DNA of 64,000 nt. It comes from Paractinoplanes toevensis (GTDB lineage Bacteria; Actinomycetota; Actinomycetes; Mycobacteriales; Micromonosporaceae). Numbering within the stretch: position 1 is the stretch's first letter; each line of letters begins with the position of its first letter. The stretch spans positions 1 through 64,000 of the forward strand of contig NZ_BOQN01000062.1 of assembly GCF_018332695.1 (NCBI RefSeq), written 5' to 3'. The position numbers were made by a program, and so were the translations under genes. A model generated the notes under the pieces. The model was not told where the DNA came from and made no database searches. It saw nothing but the letters and a program-made list of their open reading frames with translations. This document shows, piece after piece, positions 16,943-25,756 of this stretch.

Positions 16943-19579
16943 TCACATCACAAAGGGCTTGATGTGCCTGGCGAGGGCCGCCGCAAGGCGAACCGGGGTG
17001 GCATCGCCGATGAGGCGCGCTATCTCGGTTCTCGATCCGCACCACAGGTAGTTGGGCGGGAAGCCTTGCAGGAGCGCGGCCTCATAGTGGGTGATGGCGC
17101 GATGTTCTTCCGGGTGGAGGTATCGCCCTTTCTCGGGTTTGAGGAATTCGACGCGGATGGCCGGTGCTGGCGCGTCCCATCGCATGCGGCCGAGGTCGCC
17201 GGCCGCTGCGGCTCGCGGCCCTCTGCGCAGGTAGTGGGGAGACAGCAAATGTTCCGGCAGATCACGGACGTCGCCGCCAGGCGGGATGTGCTGGTAGCGC
17301 TGCTGAGACAGCAGGGTAACCCGTCGGCCAACGTGCAGATGGTGGCTTCGGAATGTGCCGTGGACGTGCTGGCCGAGAAGGTTCGTGGTGTCGGTGGGGA
17401 AATCCCAGACGTGTACCTCGGGAGCGGCGAGGCCGCCGAGTGCGTTGTGGACGGTTACGCGGGGTAGGCCGTGTCTGCCGCCGTGGGTGGGTACGGGTAG
17501 CGGAATGCCGTCGGTTTGCGAGCCAATGATGACAGCGTGGCGACGGTCTTGAGCGACTCCAAAATCTGCCGCTTGCACGACACCGTAGGTGAGCCTGAAG
17601 GCAGTAGAGCGTTCTTGGTCGATCGTTTGGAGCATGGCTTCGAACTCGTGGCTGCGCAGGAATTGAGGTGTCGTGACGATGGCAAAGACGGTCGGCCGTG
17701 CCTCGACGACGACCCGCCAGAACTCTTTCCACAGAGTGTTGCGGGGGTCGGAGCCTCGGGCACGGCCCCAGCCGGTGAATCCTCGCGTGGGCGGGGCGCC
17801 GATGAAGACGTCGGCGTGGCCTAGCCCGCGGGATTCGACGTTCTGGATATCGCCCCGGTAGGTCAGAGATTCACCGAAGTTGGCGGCGTAGGTCGTCGCG
17901 GCGGCGAGGTCGATGTCGACTGCGAAGATCGGACGGTATCCCTCTTGAACGAATCCGAGGGTCACTCCGCCGGAGCCGGCGAATACGTCGACTACGGTCG
18001 GCTCTCTGAGATCAGTAGGCGCCGGATCGACCGGAGATTCATCCGTCACTGGCGGCCGATGCTGCGCCGACCTCGCCGGAAGATCGCGCGCCGTAACGGT
18101 CTTGCTGAGTGTGTCCAGATCGAAGGTCAGCTGTTGCTGAACTAGGCGGCGAGGCGGGCCACACAAGCTCGGCCCGCCCGCGAGCGCGTCGGCATCCCTA
18201 TTTTCGATCACGTTCCTCGTGGTTGTTTCGCTCGGCGCGGTGAGTGCAATCCGGCCCACGGCGATCGGTGTTTCCATGCCGTTGCCGTAGTGGGCCGCGA
18301 TCAGCAGCGTGCCTTCGTGCCCTGTGCACAGCTCGTGCGCTGCCGGCCGAAGGTCCAGGTCTGCTAGGTGAGAGAACCTGCCAGACAGAAGGTCGGTGCG
18401 CCCGAGGGTGACGTTGTCTCCTGAGGTGATGACCGTGCCGTCACCGATGCTGACCAGCCCGGTCGCATTCGCCTGTGCGGCGCGATGCCGCCGCAGTTGA
18501 GCGGTCGCGACGGTGGTGATCAGCAGTTCCGGGCCGATCGTCAACAGATCGTCGTGGTCAATCCACGCGGACGTGGTAGCTGCATCGCTGGGATACGCCA
18601 AGCTGTGGCGCTCTTCGTCGCCGAGCTTGTCACCCAATCGGGTGATCGATGCGCCCGACCGGCCGTCAGTGCCGCCGCTGGCGAAAGCCCACACAGTGCC
18701 GTCCGGGTGGGGCGCGAGACGCGTGGTTCCGAACAGCCCTCCGCCGATCACGGTCACTTGATTGTCCGCAAGCCGTCCGACGCCGTGACGGCGCGTAAAC
18801 AGAACCGCTCCGTCGGCTCGCACCACGGGATTGCCGTGACATTCGGCTACGGAAACGGCCCATCGAGACCTCCGCGACTGGATGTCGACAGCAAGAATGC
18901 CCTGGTCTGTAGTGACTAGGACATGGCCCTGCGGATCGATGCCGACACCAAGGCGCAGCGACGTCGGAAGCGTGAACAGCACCTCGCCGGTCACCACCGC
19001 ATTTGTGTCGGTGACCAGGCCGTCCGGCATCATGTCCGGCGTGCCGAAGGCCACGCTCGGTGGGTCCTCGGAGGAACCGATCAGGGTCAGCAGCGGCACG
19101 TACGGCTCACCGTAGAACGACGCCCGATCGTGCAGCTGGGTGAAGAGTTCCTTCGGCGGCACGAGCCCGCTGAGCATTGCCTCGAAGTGGGTGGCGTCCA
19201 TGAGTAGGACCTGGAGCTGTTCACCGTCAGCGATTTCCGCGAGCGCGTCCGGGCTATATCCGCCCATGGATAGGAAGACTCCCGGAGTTCCGGCGAAACG
19301 TTGACGAAGCCGTCTCTGCAGCTTAGCGATGTATCCAGTGTCTGCTGAACGGTTCTCCCATTTCGCTTCAAGGACGTAACGAACTTCTCCGATACGGAAG
19401 ACGACGTCCGCCTCGCCTTTGGCAAAGACCGAGGATTCCGCTCGATGTCCCCAGCAGCGCAGCATGTCTGCGATGAGGTCGTTGAACGCCTGGCCTCGCG
19501 ACTGCGGCGTATGGCCGTCCAGCCGGCGAAGCTGCCCGTACTCCGCAATGAGGGCCTGAAGTCGCGGTCCGTTGTGCAC
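16943..19579 (-). CDS. PD-(D/E)xK nuclease / beta-propeller / dead C5-methyltransferase fusion
   Basis: 878 residues from a GTG start. Residues 1-165 form an Mrr/restriction-type nuclease: GQAFNDLIADMLRCWG helix, then D58 and EAKW with E71 and K73. Residues about 185-450 contain repeated beta-propeller-like segments (GHVLVTTDQGILAVDI). Residues 525-878 are a cytosine-5 DNA methyltransferase fold: motif I VDVFAGSGGVTLGF, motif VIII QDRRH, motif IX around RMRWDAPAPAIR to HYEAALLQGFPPNY, and motif X IGDATPVRLAAALARHI. Motif IV reads GAPPTRGFT, so the catalytic Cys is Thr598. ENV of motif VI is VTT (635-637). Methyl transfer is therefore unlikely, while SAM and DNA binding may persist. A homologous shorter protein lies at 20259-21755. 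The role is inferred to be DNA recognition and cleavage; I know of no described system with this layout. Confidence 0.8.
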   Translation of the reverse strand: MHNGPRLQALIAEYGQLRRLDGHTPQSRGQAFNDLIADMLRCWGHRAESSVFAKGEADVVFRIGEVRYVLEAKWENRSADTGYIAKLQRRLRQRFAGTPGVFLSMGGYSPDALAEIADGEQLQVLLMDATHFEAMLSGLVPPKELFTQLHDRASFYGEPYVPLLTLIGSSEDPPSVAFGTPDMMPDGLVTDTNAVVTGEVLFTLPTSLRLGVGIDPQGHVLVTTDQGILAVDIQSRRSRWAVSVAECHGNPVVRADGAVLFTRRHGVGRLADNQVTVIGGGLFGTTRLAPHPDGTVWAFASGGTDGRSGASITRLGDKLGDEERHSLAYPSDAATTSAWIDHDDLLTIGPELLITTVATAQLRRHRAAQANATGLVSIGDGTVITSGDNVTLGRTDLLSGRFSHLADLDLRPAAHELCTGHEGTLLIAAHYGNGMETPIAVGRIALTAPSETTTRNVIENRDADALAGGPSLCGPPRRLVQQQLTFDLDTLSKTVTARDLPARSAQHRPPVTDESPVDPAPTDLREPTVVDVFAGSGGVTLGFVQEGYRPIFAVDIDLAAATTYAANFGESLTYRGDIQNVESRGLGHADVFIGAPPTRGFTGWGRARGSDPRNTLWKEFWRVVVEARPTVFAIVTTPQFLRSHEFEAMLQTIDQERSTAFRLTYGVVQAADFGVAQDRRHAVIIGSQTDGIPLPVPTHGGRHGLPRVTVHNALGGLAAPEVHVWDFPTDTTNLLGQHVHGTFRSHHLHVGRRVTLLSQQRYQHIPPGGDVRDLPEHLLSPHYLRRGPRAAAAGDLGRMRWDAPAPAIRVEFLKPEKGRYLHPEEHRAITHYEAALLQGFPPNYLWCGSRTEIARLIGDATPVRLAAALARHIKPFVM

Positions 19580-19905
19580 TGTGCCATCTTGCCGTCAGTA
19601 GAAGGATGCGTCGACGCCGCGTCGCCGGGATCAACCGCCGCATGATGGTGTCAACCGCCTGTACAGCCGTGCTCCTGCGCGACGATGCTCGAAGATCGCC
19701 GGTCCGCTCCACAACTGACCGCGGAGGCCCTGATTGCCGGAAGCACCAGGCTTCGGCGCGGCCGGCCTCCTCGCCGCCCAGTAGAGTGAGGTCTCCGCCA
19801 CCGCTGCGCGGATAACGGTCTCGCCCGGCGGATCCTCACCCGAGGATGTGAATGTTCCGTCGGGCCGATGACGTCGATGCCGCGGCCAATACGTAGCAGG
19901 ACGCG
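19580..19905. other. Intergenic stretch between nuclease gene and recombinase fragment
   Basis: It contains the promoter region of the large nuclease fusion. I see no supported gene. Confidence 0.35.
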
Positions 19906-20265
19906 TCAGGTGAGCTTTCTGCGACGTGGTCCGAGTGTGTCCAGTACGTCGGTGACGTCCGGCGCGAGCTGCGGTTTGGCGATGTAGTAGACCTTGGTCA
20001 CCTCCTCGCTGGCGTGTCCGAGCTGGAGCGATGCTTCTTTGGTTTTGACGGCGCTGTCCAGCACCGTGGCTACTGTTTTACGGAAGATGTGCGGCGTGAC
20101 CCAATCCAGTCCGACCCTGGTGCGGACCTCGCGCCACTGCCGGCCGACATTGTCGGGCGAGAGCCAGGTGTCGTTGCGGCTCTTGAAGACCGCGTCGATG
20201 CTGTGCTGACCATGGACCGGATGCTCACGGTCGTGGAAGCGCCGCCACAATACGTTGACTAAGAA
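19906..20265 (-). pseudogene. Tyrosine recombinase C-terminal fragment
   Basis: About 118 codons encode the C-terminal catalytic boxes of an integrase: SPDNVGRQWREVRTRVGL, TPHIFRKTVATVLDSA (HxxR-like), SLQLGHASEEVTKVYYIAKP (LGH and nucleophile Tyr). The 5' part is missing because the frame opens inside the end of the upstream nuclease/propeller gene, whose stop codon is at 20259. It is on the same strand, 6 bases overlapping. It may be expressed with that gene, but it lacks the arginine of box I and the DNA-binding domain. Confidence 0.75.
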
Positions 20266-21755
20266 CTCTGGCGATCCCTCGTGTCGTCGGATGGGGCGGG
20301 CCCGGCGAGGCTGCGTCGTGTCTGGGGCGAGACGAATGGACCCATGCCGGCGACGCTGATCACGATTGGATGTGGACTGGGATCGTTGCCTCGGATGTCA
20401 GCGAGCAAGTACGCGTCGCGGTCGTCGCGGATGGCCATGCCGTGGACCCTGTTGACGGTCAAGTGGGCGAGTTGGGCGCTGCGCCCACTGGTCGTGCTGG
20501 TCTGATAAAGGCTGCCGCGCACGCCTTGGTCGTAGGCGGCGGTGATAATGGACTTGGCGTCCCTGGTGATCAGCGGCCGCGGGCCGGATTGCGGTGATTC
20601 GACCCAGGCGGAGCGGTCGACATGGTTTGACACGTCGAGATCGACCACGGCGGAGTGGCCGTCGGCCGCCAGGAAGAACCGCCGGCGTTCCAGCCAGGTG
20701 GCGTTCCATACGTTGGCTGAAAAGTCGATCTGATGGCGGTCCTCGGCACCAAGCCCGGCGCCGAGCCCGGTCAAGCTGACCAGGTTGTCGTACATCGTGC
20801 CGGTGTTGTCGAAAACCCATGCCGGGCCGTCCGGGCCGGACAACAGGCTGCTGTTGCCGGTGAAACCACCACCGATTACTTCCAGCTTTTCGGCCTGCCA
20901 GCGGACGACGGCGTTGTTGCACACCGTCAGTAGTGCGCCATCGGGTTCAACGATCGCTGTTCCCCGGCAGCCAGGCAGCGGCAAGGCCCATTGGGTGGTG
21001 CCGTGCCGGATATCAACCGCAACGATCCCGTCGCCGGTGGTGACGAGCAGGGTATGCCTGTCGGGGTGGATGCTCAGAGCCTCCGGCTCGGGCCATCCCG
21101 GACCGCCGATCAGGATCGCTCTGGCGCTCACTCCGCCGGCCATTTCCCGGATCAGCTGGTCCTGCACGGTTTCGTCAGGCGGGATGGTGAAGGCCGGAGG
21201 GGGACCGGGACGGCGTTGCAGGACCAGATCGGTCAGTGGGACATGGACCCCACCGTGCCGGGCGACGTTGGTGATCACTTCCTCGATGAGGTCTTCGGGT
21301 GGGAGGAGACCGGACAGGATGGCCTCGAAATGGGAGCGATCCAGCATGATGACGTCGGGCTGTTGACCGATCTGTGCTGTCTTGGCGGCGTGCCGGGTGT
21401 AGCCGGACATCGACAGAACGATGCCGCGGGTTCCCCGTAGCCGTTGCCGGACCCGACCGGCCAGTTTGACGATTGCGTCGCTCGATTGAGGCTTGGCCAG
21501 CCATTTCGCCTCGAGCAGATACCGGGTCGGCCCGATGCGGAAAGTTACGTCGATCTCGTCGACGCCATCCAGTCCACGTACCCCTACCTCGACGTCGTCA
21601 ACGCCCCAGTGCCGCAGCAGATCGGCGACCAGCGTGTTGAACTGCTGGCCACGGCGATGCTCAGCGCCGCGCGCAGCGTTCGCCAGTTGGCCATAGCGGG
21701 CTATGAGCGCGTGGAGGCCCAAGGTCCACTCTCGACTGGCCGAGTACCTGACCAT
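20259..21755 (-). CDS. PD-(D/E)xK nuclease / beta-propeller protein
   Basis: 498 residues starting MVRYSASREWTLGLHALIAR. Residues 1-175 align with the nuclease of the 16943-19579 fusion: RGQQFNTLVADLLRHWG, D69, then LLEAKWLAKP with E82 and K84, then GIVLSMSGYT and the shared HFEAILSGLLPPEDL motif. Residues about 190-470 carry the same propeller-like segments (DGIVAVDIRHGTTQWALPLP; LEVIGGGFTGNSSLL). The methyltransferase domain is absent, and the protein ends in a short disordered tail. Same strand and close spacing to the longer homologue suggest they arose by duplication and may work as a pair. Nuclease activity is predicted from conserved D-E-K residues only. Confidence 0.75.
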   Translation of the reverse strand: MVRYSASREWTLGLHALIARYGQLANAARGAEHRRGQQFNTLVADLLRHWGVDDVEVGVRGLDGVDEIDVTFRIGPTRYLLEAKWLAKPQSSDAIVKLAGRVRQRLRGTRGIVLSMSGYTRHAAKTAQIGQQPDVIMLDRSHFEAILSGLLPPEDLIEEVITNVARHGGVHVPLTDLVLQRRPGPPPAFTIPPDETVQDQLIREMAGGVSARAILIGGPGWPEPEALSIHPDRHTLLVTTGDGIVAVDIRHGTTQWALPLPGCRGTAIVEPDGALLTVCNNAVVRWQAEKLEVIGGGFTGNSSLLSGPDGPAWVFDNTGTMYDNLVSLTGLGAGLGAEDRHQIDFSANVWNATWLERRRFFLAADGHSAVVDLDVSNHVDRSAWVESPQSGPRPLITRDAKSIITAAYDQGVRGSLYQTSTTSGRSAQLAHLTVNRVHGMAIRDDRDAYLLADIRGNDPSPHPIVISVAGMGPFVSPQTRRSLAGPAPSDDTRDRQSS

Positions 21756-22117
21756 TCAGCTCGCCACCCTCCGCCTGCTTCTGCAACTTCCGTGGGGCAG
21801 CATGCCACGTTAATCGGCATCCGCTATGTAACGGGCCGGGACCTCTGCAACCCGGGTCGGGACGATTACTCGGGTATGGGTTTCTCCGGGCATGAGGATC
21901 GCTACTGGCTGGATCAGGCGGCCTTCCATCGCGCTGAACGGCTCGTGGCGGCGTCTTGCAAAGGTGCTCTGCGCTCCGAATTAGTGCTACGGCACTTGAT
22001 GAAGCGACAAGACCGACGGTCACACGCAGGGGTGACGTAGGGGGTGGTCGCAGTGTGGTCGCCGTCTGATCGGGCACGCAGAGAACGACAGACACCAACC
22101 TGAACTGGGAGGCCGTC
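21756..22117. other. Intergenic stretch between nuclease gene and integrase
   Basis: This is the promoter region for the nuclease/propeller gene (minus strand) and the integrase (plus strand, ribosome site GGGAGG at 22109). No supported gene. Confidence 0.4.
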
Positions 22118-22740
22118 ATGAGGCCGAATCCGCATCGGGGCCGGGTCTACCGTCGCTGCGCCTGCCGAGGCGCCGACGGCAAGCAGCTCGGCGCCCGCTG
22201 CCCGAAGCTCACCAACGCCCGTCACGGCACCTGGACCTACGCCGTTGATCTACGCACCCTCGACCGCCGCAAGACCATGCGCCGCGGCGGCTTCGCGACC
22301 AAGACCGAAGCCTCCGCCGCACTGACCAACGTGCTGCAGTGCGAGCGGGCCGGCGTCAGCATCGACGACACCGAGACGGTCGCCGACTACCTGCAGCGCT
22401 GGTTCGAGGCGAAGGCGCCGACCCGCAAACCGAACACGGTCAACCGCTACCGCGCCTACCTGGACAACGATCTCATCCCCGCGTTCGGCGCGATCCGCCT
22501 CGAGAACCTCAACCACCAGCACGTCGCCCAGTTCATCCGCCGCGAGCTCGACGCCGGGCGCGGCCTGGTGACCCTGCGCCGGTGCATCACCACCCTGTCG
22601 ACCGCGCTCAACGACGCCCGGCGGGCACACCGCCTCGAGCACAACGCCGCCCGCTACGCGCAGATCCCCCGACGGCCCCGCAAGGACCTCACCTGCTGGA
22701 GCACCGCCGAGGCCAGCGCCTTCCTGCGCCACTGTCACAC
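22118..22740 (+). pseudogene. Phage-type integrase, C-terminally truncated at island edge
   Basis: The frame starts MRPNPHRGRVYRRCACRGAD. It has the zinc-ribbon/AP2-like N-terminal arm-binding domain (CRCA...CPKL; RRGGFATKTEASAALTNVLQ) and the full core-binding domain (VADYLQRWFEAKAPTRKPNT to RRPRKDLTCWSTAEASAFLR). It stops at RHCHT, just where the catalytic domain should begin. The next bases encode an enoyl-CoA hydratase tail in a different frame. It faces outward at the right edge of the island, mirroring the truncated recombinase at 7884-8555. Confidence 0.85.
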
Positions 22741-22980
22741 GCCTTCGCGCGGCGCATCGCTAGCTTCGACAAGACTGCCGTCGCGCAAACCAAGCAACTC
22801 GTCGATGTAGCCTCCCTGCCGCCGGACGCCGAATTCGCCCCAGGCCTGCAAGCCTTTTTCGAAACGGCAGGGCGCCCGGTGGCAATGCCGCTCATCCGCA
22901 GCCTCTTCGAGCGGGGCCTGCAGCAGGCAGACGGCGTTGAAATTGACCTAGGGCACCAGGTCGGTATCGCTCTGGACTGA
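22741..22980 (+). pseudogene. Enoyl-CoA hydratase/isomerase C-terminal fragment
   Basis: About 80 codons (AFARRIASFDKTAVAQTKQL, VDVASLPPDAEFAPG, IDLGHQVGIALD then TGA) align end to end with the C-terminus of the intact hydratase at 48809-49648 (AFARRVAGFDKTAVRETKEL). The 5' two thirds are missing, replaced by the truncated integrase. It marks the right boundary of the island. Confidence 0.8.
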
Positions 22981-23005
22981 ACCGTCATCGGCACGCCGGT
23001 GCGGG

Positions 23006-24172
23006 TCACCGCGACGCGACCAGATCCTCGGCCGGGTCCTTCTGCCGCGACGATACCGACGATCGGCGCTGCCCGGCTGCTTGCTGCGGGCATATAGCCA
23101 GCCGCCGCGAGCTCGTCCGCAGAGACCTGCGCACAGGCGTGATGTCCGAACGGCGCCGGCGCAACCGAAGCTGGAACCAGTGATACCAGCCCAATGAGAT
23201 GACAAAACCCAAGCTGACGAGTCGGTAGTAAACCACGGCTCCGATCGCCGCGGGGGCCGCCGTCCCGGTCGCGAGCAGACCCAGTATCAGTGCACCATCG
23301 ATGACGCCGAGCCCACCCGGAACGATGGTCACCGAGCCGGCCGACATCGCAGCACAGAACGCCAGCAGAACTGCGGTAGGGGCAGGCGGCTGATCGCCGG
23401 TGACGTAAAAACACAACCACAGCGCCGCCGCGTCGAGGAGCCAGTTGAGGACCGCCAAGGCGCCCGCTACGAGCCCGTCAATGGGCTGTGGCCGTACATC
23501 ACGCAGCTGGGCCAAGGCGCCGGAAACACCCATGCTCATTGGTGCCTCCGGCCGCCGGAGCACACGCTGGCCGATGGTGAGCAGTCGGCCTAGCAGCCGT
23601 TCGATGATCGCGGGATGGGCCGCCACATACCGCAGTCCGAAGGTAATCAGCGCCCCGACAACAAGGAACAGTACGAGCTGGCGCCAGTGAGCTGCCGACC
23701 TTGACGCCAGCGCGCTGCCGGTCGTCAAAGTAGCAAGAGCAATTGTCGAGAGCACACCGGAAAGGACGATCGTCAAGGATGCCACGGCAGGAGCGGCGCC
23801 GAACCGGCGCATCTCTTGATAACTGAGCCGCGTCGAGAAGGCCGCCCCGCCGGGCAGGGTTTCGTTGAGCGAGTGGGCCGCATAAACCAAGCGGGCATTC
23901 GCCCGATACGACGACCGGACCCCAGCCGATCGAAGCAACCGCTGCTGCATAAGAGCGTACGTTGCCATCGAGGCCATCTCGGCCACGAACACCGTGGCCA
24001 GCCAACCGAGGTTCGGCGTCGGCAGGTCCCGCAACGCCAGACCTAGTTCCGGCCAGTTGATCCGCAGTTCCACGACAACGAAACCGACCAAAGCGCCCAG
24101 TGCGACATGACGCGCCCAATGGCGCCGAGCTTTCCTGCCCGGCCCGGTGCTCAACATCTCCGCCTGACTCAC
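23006..24172 (-). CDS. Flippase-like membrane protein (LPG synthase TM / UPF0104 family)
   Basis: About 388 residues with 7-8 hydrophobic helices. It shows family signatures: ALVGFVVVELRINWPELGLAL at the start, ANARLVYAAHSLNETLPGGA (the conserved N-x2-PGG-like segment), and SAGSVTIVPGGLGVIDGALI (PGGLG motif) near residue 290. These proteins resemble the membrane half of lysylphosphatidylglycerol synthase and are thought to move lipids or lipid-linked sugars. A GTG at 24172 after AGGCAGGG is a plausible start; longer frames are possible. No clear partner gene. The C-terminal 40 residues are basic and cytoplasmic. Confidence 0.75.
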   Translation of the reverse strand: MSQAEMLSTGPGRKARRHWARHVALGALVGFVVVELRINWPELGLALRDLPTPNLGWLATVFVAEMASMATYALMQQRLLRSAGVRSSYRANARLVYAAHSLNETLPGGAAFSTRLSYQEMRRFGAAPAVASLTIVLSGVLSTIALATLTTGSALASRSAAHWRQLVLFLVVGALITFGLRYVAAHPAIIERLLGRLLTIGQRVLRRPEAPMSMGVSGALAQLRDVRPQPIDGLVAGALAVLNWLLDAAALWLCFYVTGDQPPAPTAVLLAFCAAMSAGSVTIVPGGLGVIDGALILGLLATGTAAPAAIGAVVYYRLVSLGFVISLGWYHWFQLRLRRRRSDITPVRRSLRTSSRRLAICPQQAAGQRRSSVSSRQKDPAEDLVASR

Positions 24173-24334
24173 CGTGGCACCCTGCCTTACATCGACGAAG
24201 ACCAGGCACCCGCGCCCAGCGTCAGCTTTTCCAACCAGACCAACCCGATCAAGATCCTCCGCGGAGGCGGTATTCCAGTTGGCGGATGTGATCAGACACA
24301 CCGATAGGCTGCCGGGGCAGCCTTTCCTGCACAA

Positions 24335-24972
24335 CTAGATACCCAAATTGGCGGCCCTGAACTAACTTGGCAACGGCGTGAACTTTTTCAGTGAATGAAC
24401 GACACATCCTCGTGGCCCGATGCTCGCCCGCGGGCGAAGGATTCTATGAGGTGGAATCTATCGGCCCTCGTCGGCTCGTTAGTCCGGGGCGTGAAACGCG
24501 GGGACGCGCCAGCAAGGTGCCGTCGAAGTCGTCCGGCGGAAGAAATGGGCGTCCGTCGTCGCAGGGGTAGGCGTCGAGACCCCGCTGCTGAGAAGGTCTG
24601 CCGTTCGCGATCGACTATTACCCCGTCCTTGGGGCATTGGCCTCGACCTGCATCGGGTCTGGCGTCTTGCGGCAGCCTTTGACCGCCGCGTACGCGCAGG
24701 CCGAGCGGGCGGCAAGGGCTAGCGCGCGCACCAGGACCGCTGCGGAGTCAAGGGCCTGGGCGGTAAGTTCAACGATCGCCGCCCCGACGGCCCCGCCCGG
24801 CGACCTGACGGAGCTGATCCACAATTGCGTCTCCGCGGCCATGTCGTTCGGCCAGGTCGTCGACTGTCGTCCAGGGAGCGACGAAACTGGGCCCGCGGGC
24901 GACGCCGAGCACCGCAGTCGCCACGATCAGGGGCACAGCCGAGGTGAGACTCGCTGTCGCGACCAGCGACCG
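24335..24972. other. Stretch without a confident gene
   Basis: A minus-strand frame near 24850-24970 reads SLTSAVPLIVATAVLGVARG and then SFVAPWTTVDDLAERHG, which looks like a membrane-protein fragment. A 74-codon frame (24618-24842) follows it. Neither has a start site or a family I can name. Probably decayed DNA downstream of the TetR gene. Confidence 0.3.
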
Positions 24973-25641
24973 CTAAACGGCATCTATGGCCCTCTCAGGT
25001 TCTTTCATGAGGCCGGCTGCGGTGGCCTGCAGGAGCCGCGAGAGTCGCGGCTCGAAGTCGAGAGCGGCATGGGCCCAGCGCGGTTCCTGAGCGTACAACG
25101 CGGCCAGGGTCTCGGTGGGATGCGATATCTGCCAAAGGTGGGCCGCCATAGCCAGGGCCGCTGTGATGAGCGCCTCGGCCTGCGAGGTCGTAAGGCGACT
25201 GTTAGCCGTAATTGCTTCGACGATGGCGTCGTACGCTGCGAATGAGTTCCGCTTGTACTTTCGCGCGCGATCGATGTCGACGTCGCCCTCCAAGCTCAGC
25301 GGCACATGTGTGAGCAGGTCGCAGAACAACGGCAAAGAGGCCAGCGAGGAGCTCATCGTTGAGGCGATCTGCGCGGGCGTCCGCTCAGGCGCGCCGCGAA
25401 GCAGGTCGACGAGCACGTCACGCCATTGATTCCAGCCGCGCTCGGCCAACTCGAGCAGAAGCTCCTCCTTGCTGGCGAAGTACCGCCGCACAGCTGAAGG
25501 ATGCAGGCTGGCGACCTCGGTCACACCGGCGAGGGTCACGTGGCGGACTCCGCCATGGTCGGCGGCGATGGCGCGTGCGGCGTCCAGTAGATCTTCCGCC
25601 CTGCGTTGCTTAGCCTCCGCGGAGCGAGCGCGCTGATACAT
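24973..25641 (-). CDS. TetR family repressor of the TAACGCA regulon
   Basis: 222 residues from ATG (MYQRARSAEAKQRRAEDLLD). The helix-turn-helix spans about residues 18-62 (VTLAGVTEVASLHPSAVRRY followed by FASKEELLLELAERG). The C-terminal half is alpha-helical (TPAQIASTMSSSLASLPLFC). The start lies 10 bases from a TAACGCA-type palindrome, and a second one lies before the divergent aldehyde dehydrogenase. Matching palindromes sit before the quinone oxidoreductase at 28492. It is therefore the probable regulator of that small regulon. Confidence 0.88.
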   Translation of the reverse strand: MYQRARSAEAKQRRAEDLLDAARAIAADHGGVRHVTLAGVTEVASLHPSAVRRYFASKEELLLELAERGWNQWRDVLVDLLRGAPERTPAQIASTMSSSLASLPLFCDLLTHVPLSLEGDVDIDRARKYKRNSFAAYDAIVEAITANSRLTTSQAEALITAALAMAAHLWQISHPTETLAALYAQEPRWAHAALDFEPRLSRLLQATAAGLMKEPERAIDAV

Positions 25642-25651
25642 GCGGCAAGTG

Positions 25652-25672
25652 TAACGCATGCAACGTGCGTAA
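25652..25672. promoter_or_regulatory. Operator 1 of the TAACGCA regulon
   Basis: TAACGCA-N7-TGCGTAA, immediately upstream of the TetR start. One arm position departs from perfect symmetry. It is inferred to be the autoregulatory site. Confidence 0.65.
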
Positions 25673-25698
25673 TCCGCCATCCGGTGCTAGCGTGTGGA

Positions 25699-25719
25699 TA
25701 ACGCATTCGACATGCGTTA
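25699..25719. promoter_or_regulatory. Operator 2 of the TAACGCA regulon
   Basis: TAACGCA-N7-TGCGTTA, a perfect 7+7 palindrome, 37 bases upstream of the aldehyde dehydrogenase GTG. Confidence 0.75.
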
Positions 25720-25756
25720 AGCGGGCTCCGGGCCCGACACCGATGAAGGAGACGTT

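Noticed and set aside
16943..18020. Calling the methyltransferase domain an active modification enzyme of a type II system
   Set aside because: The catalytic Cys and the ENV motif are both missing, and no separate intact methyltransferase is in the window.
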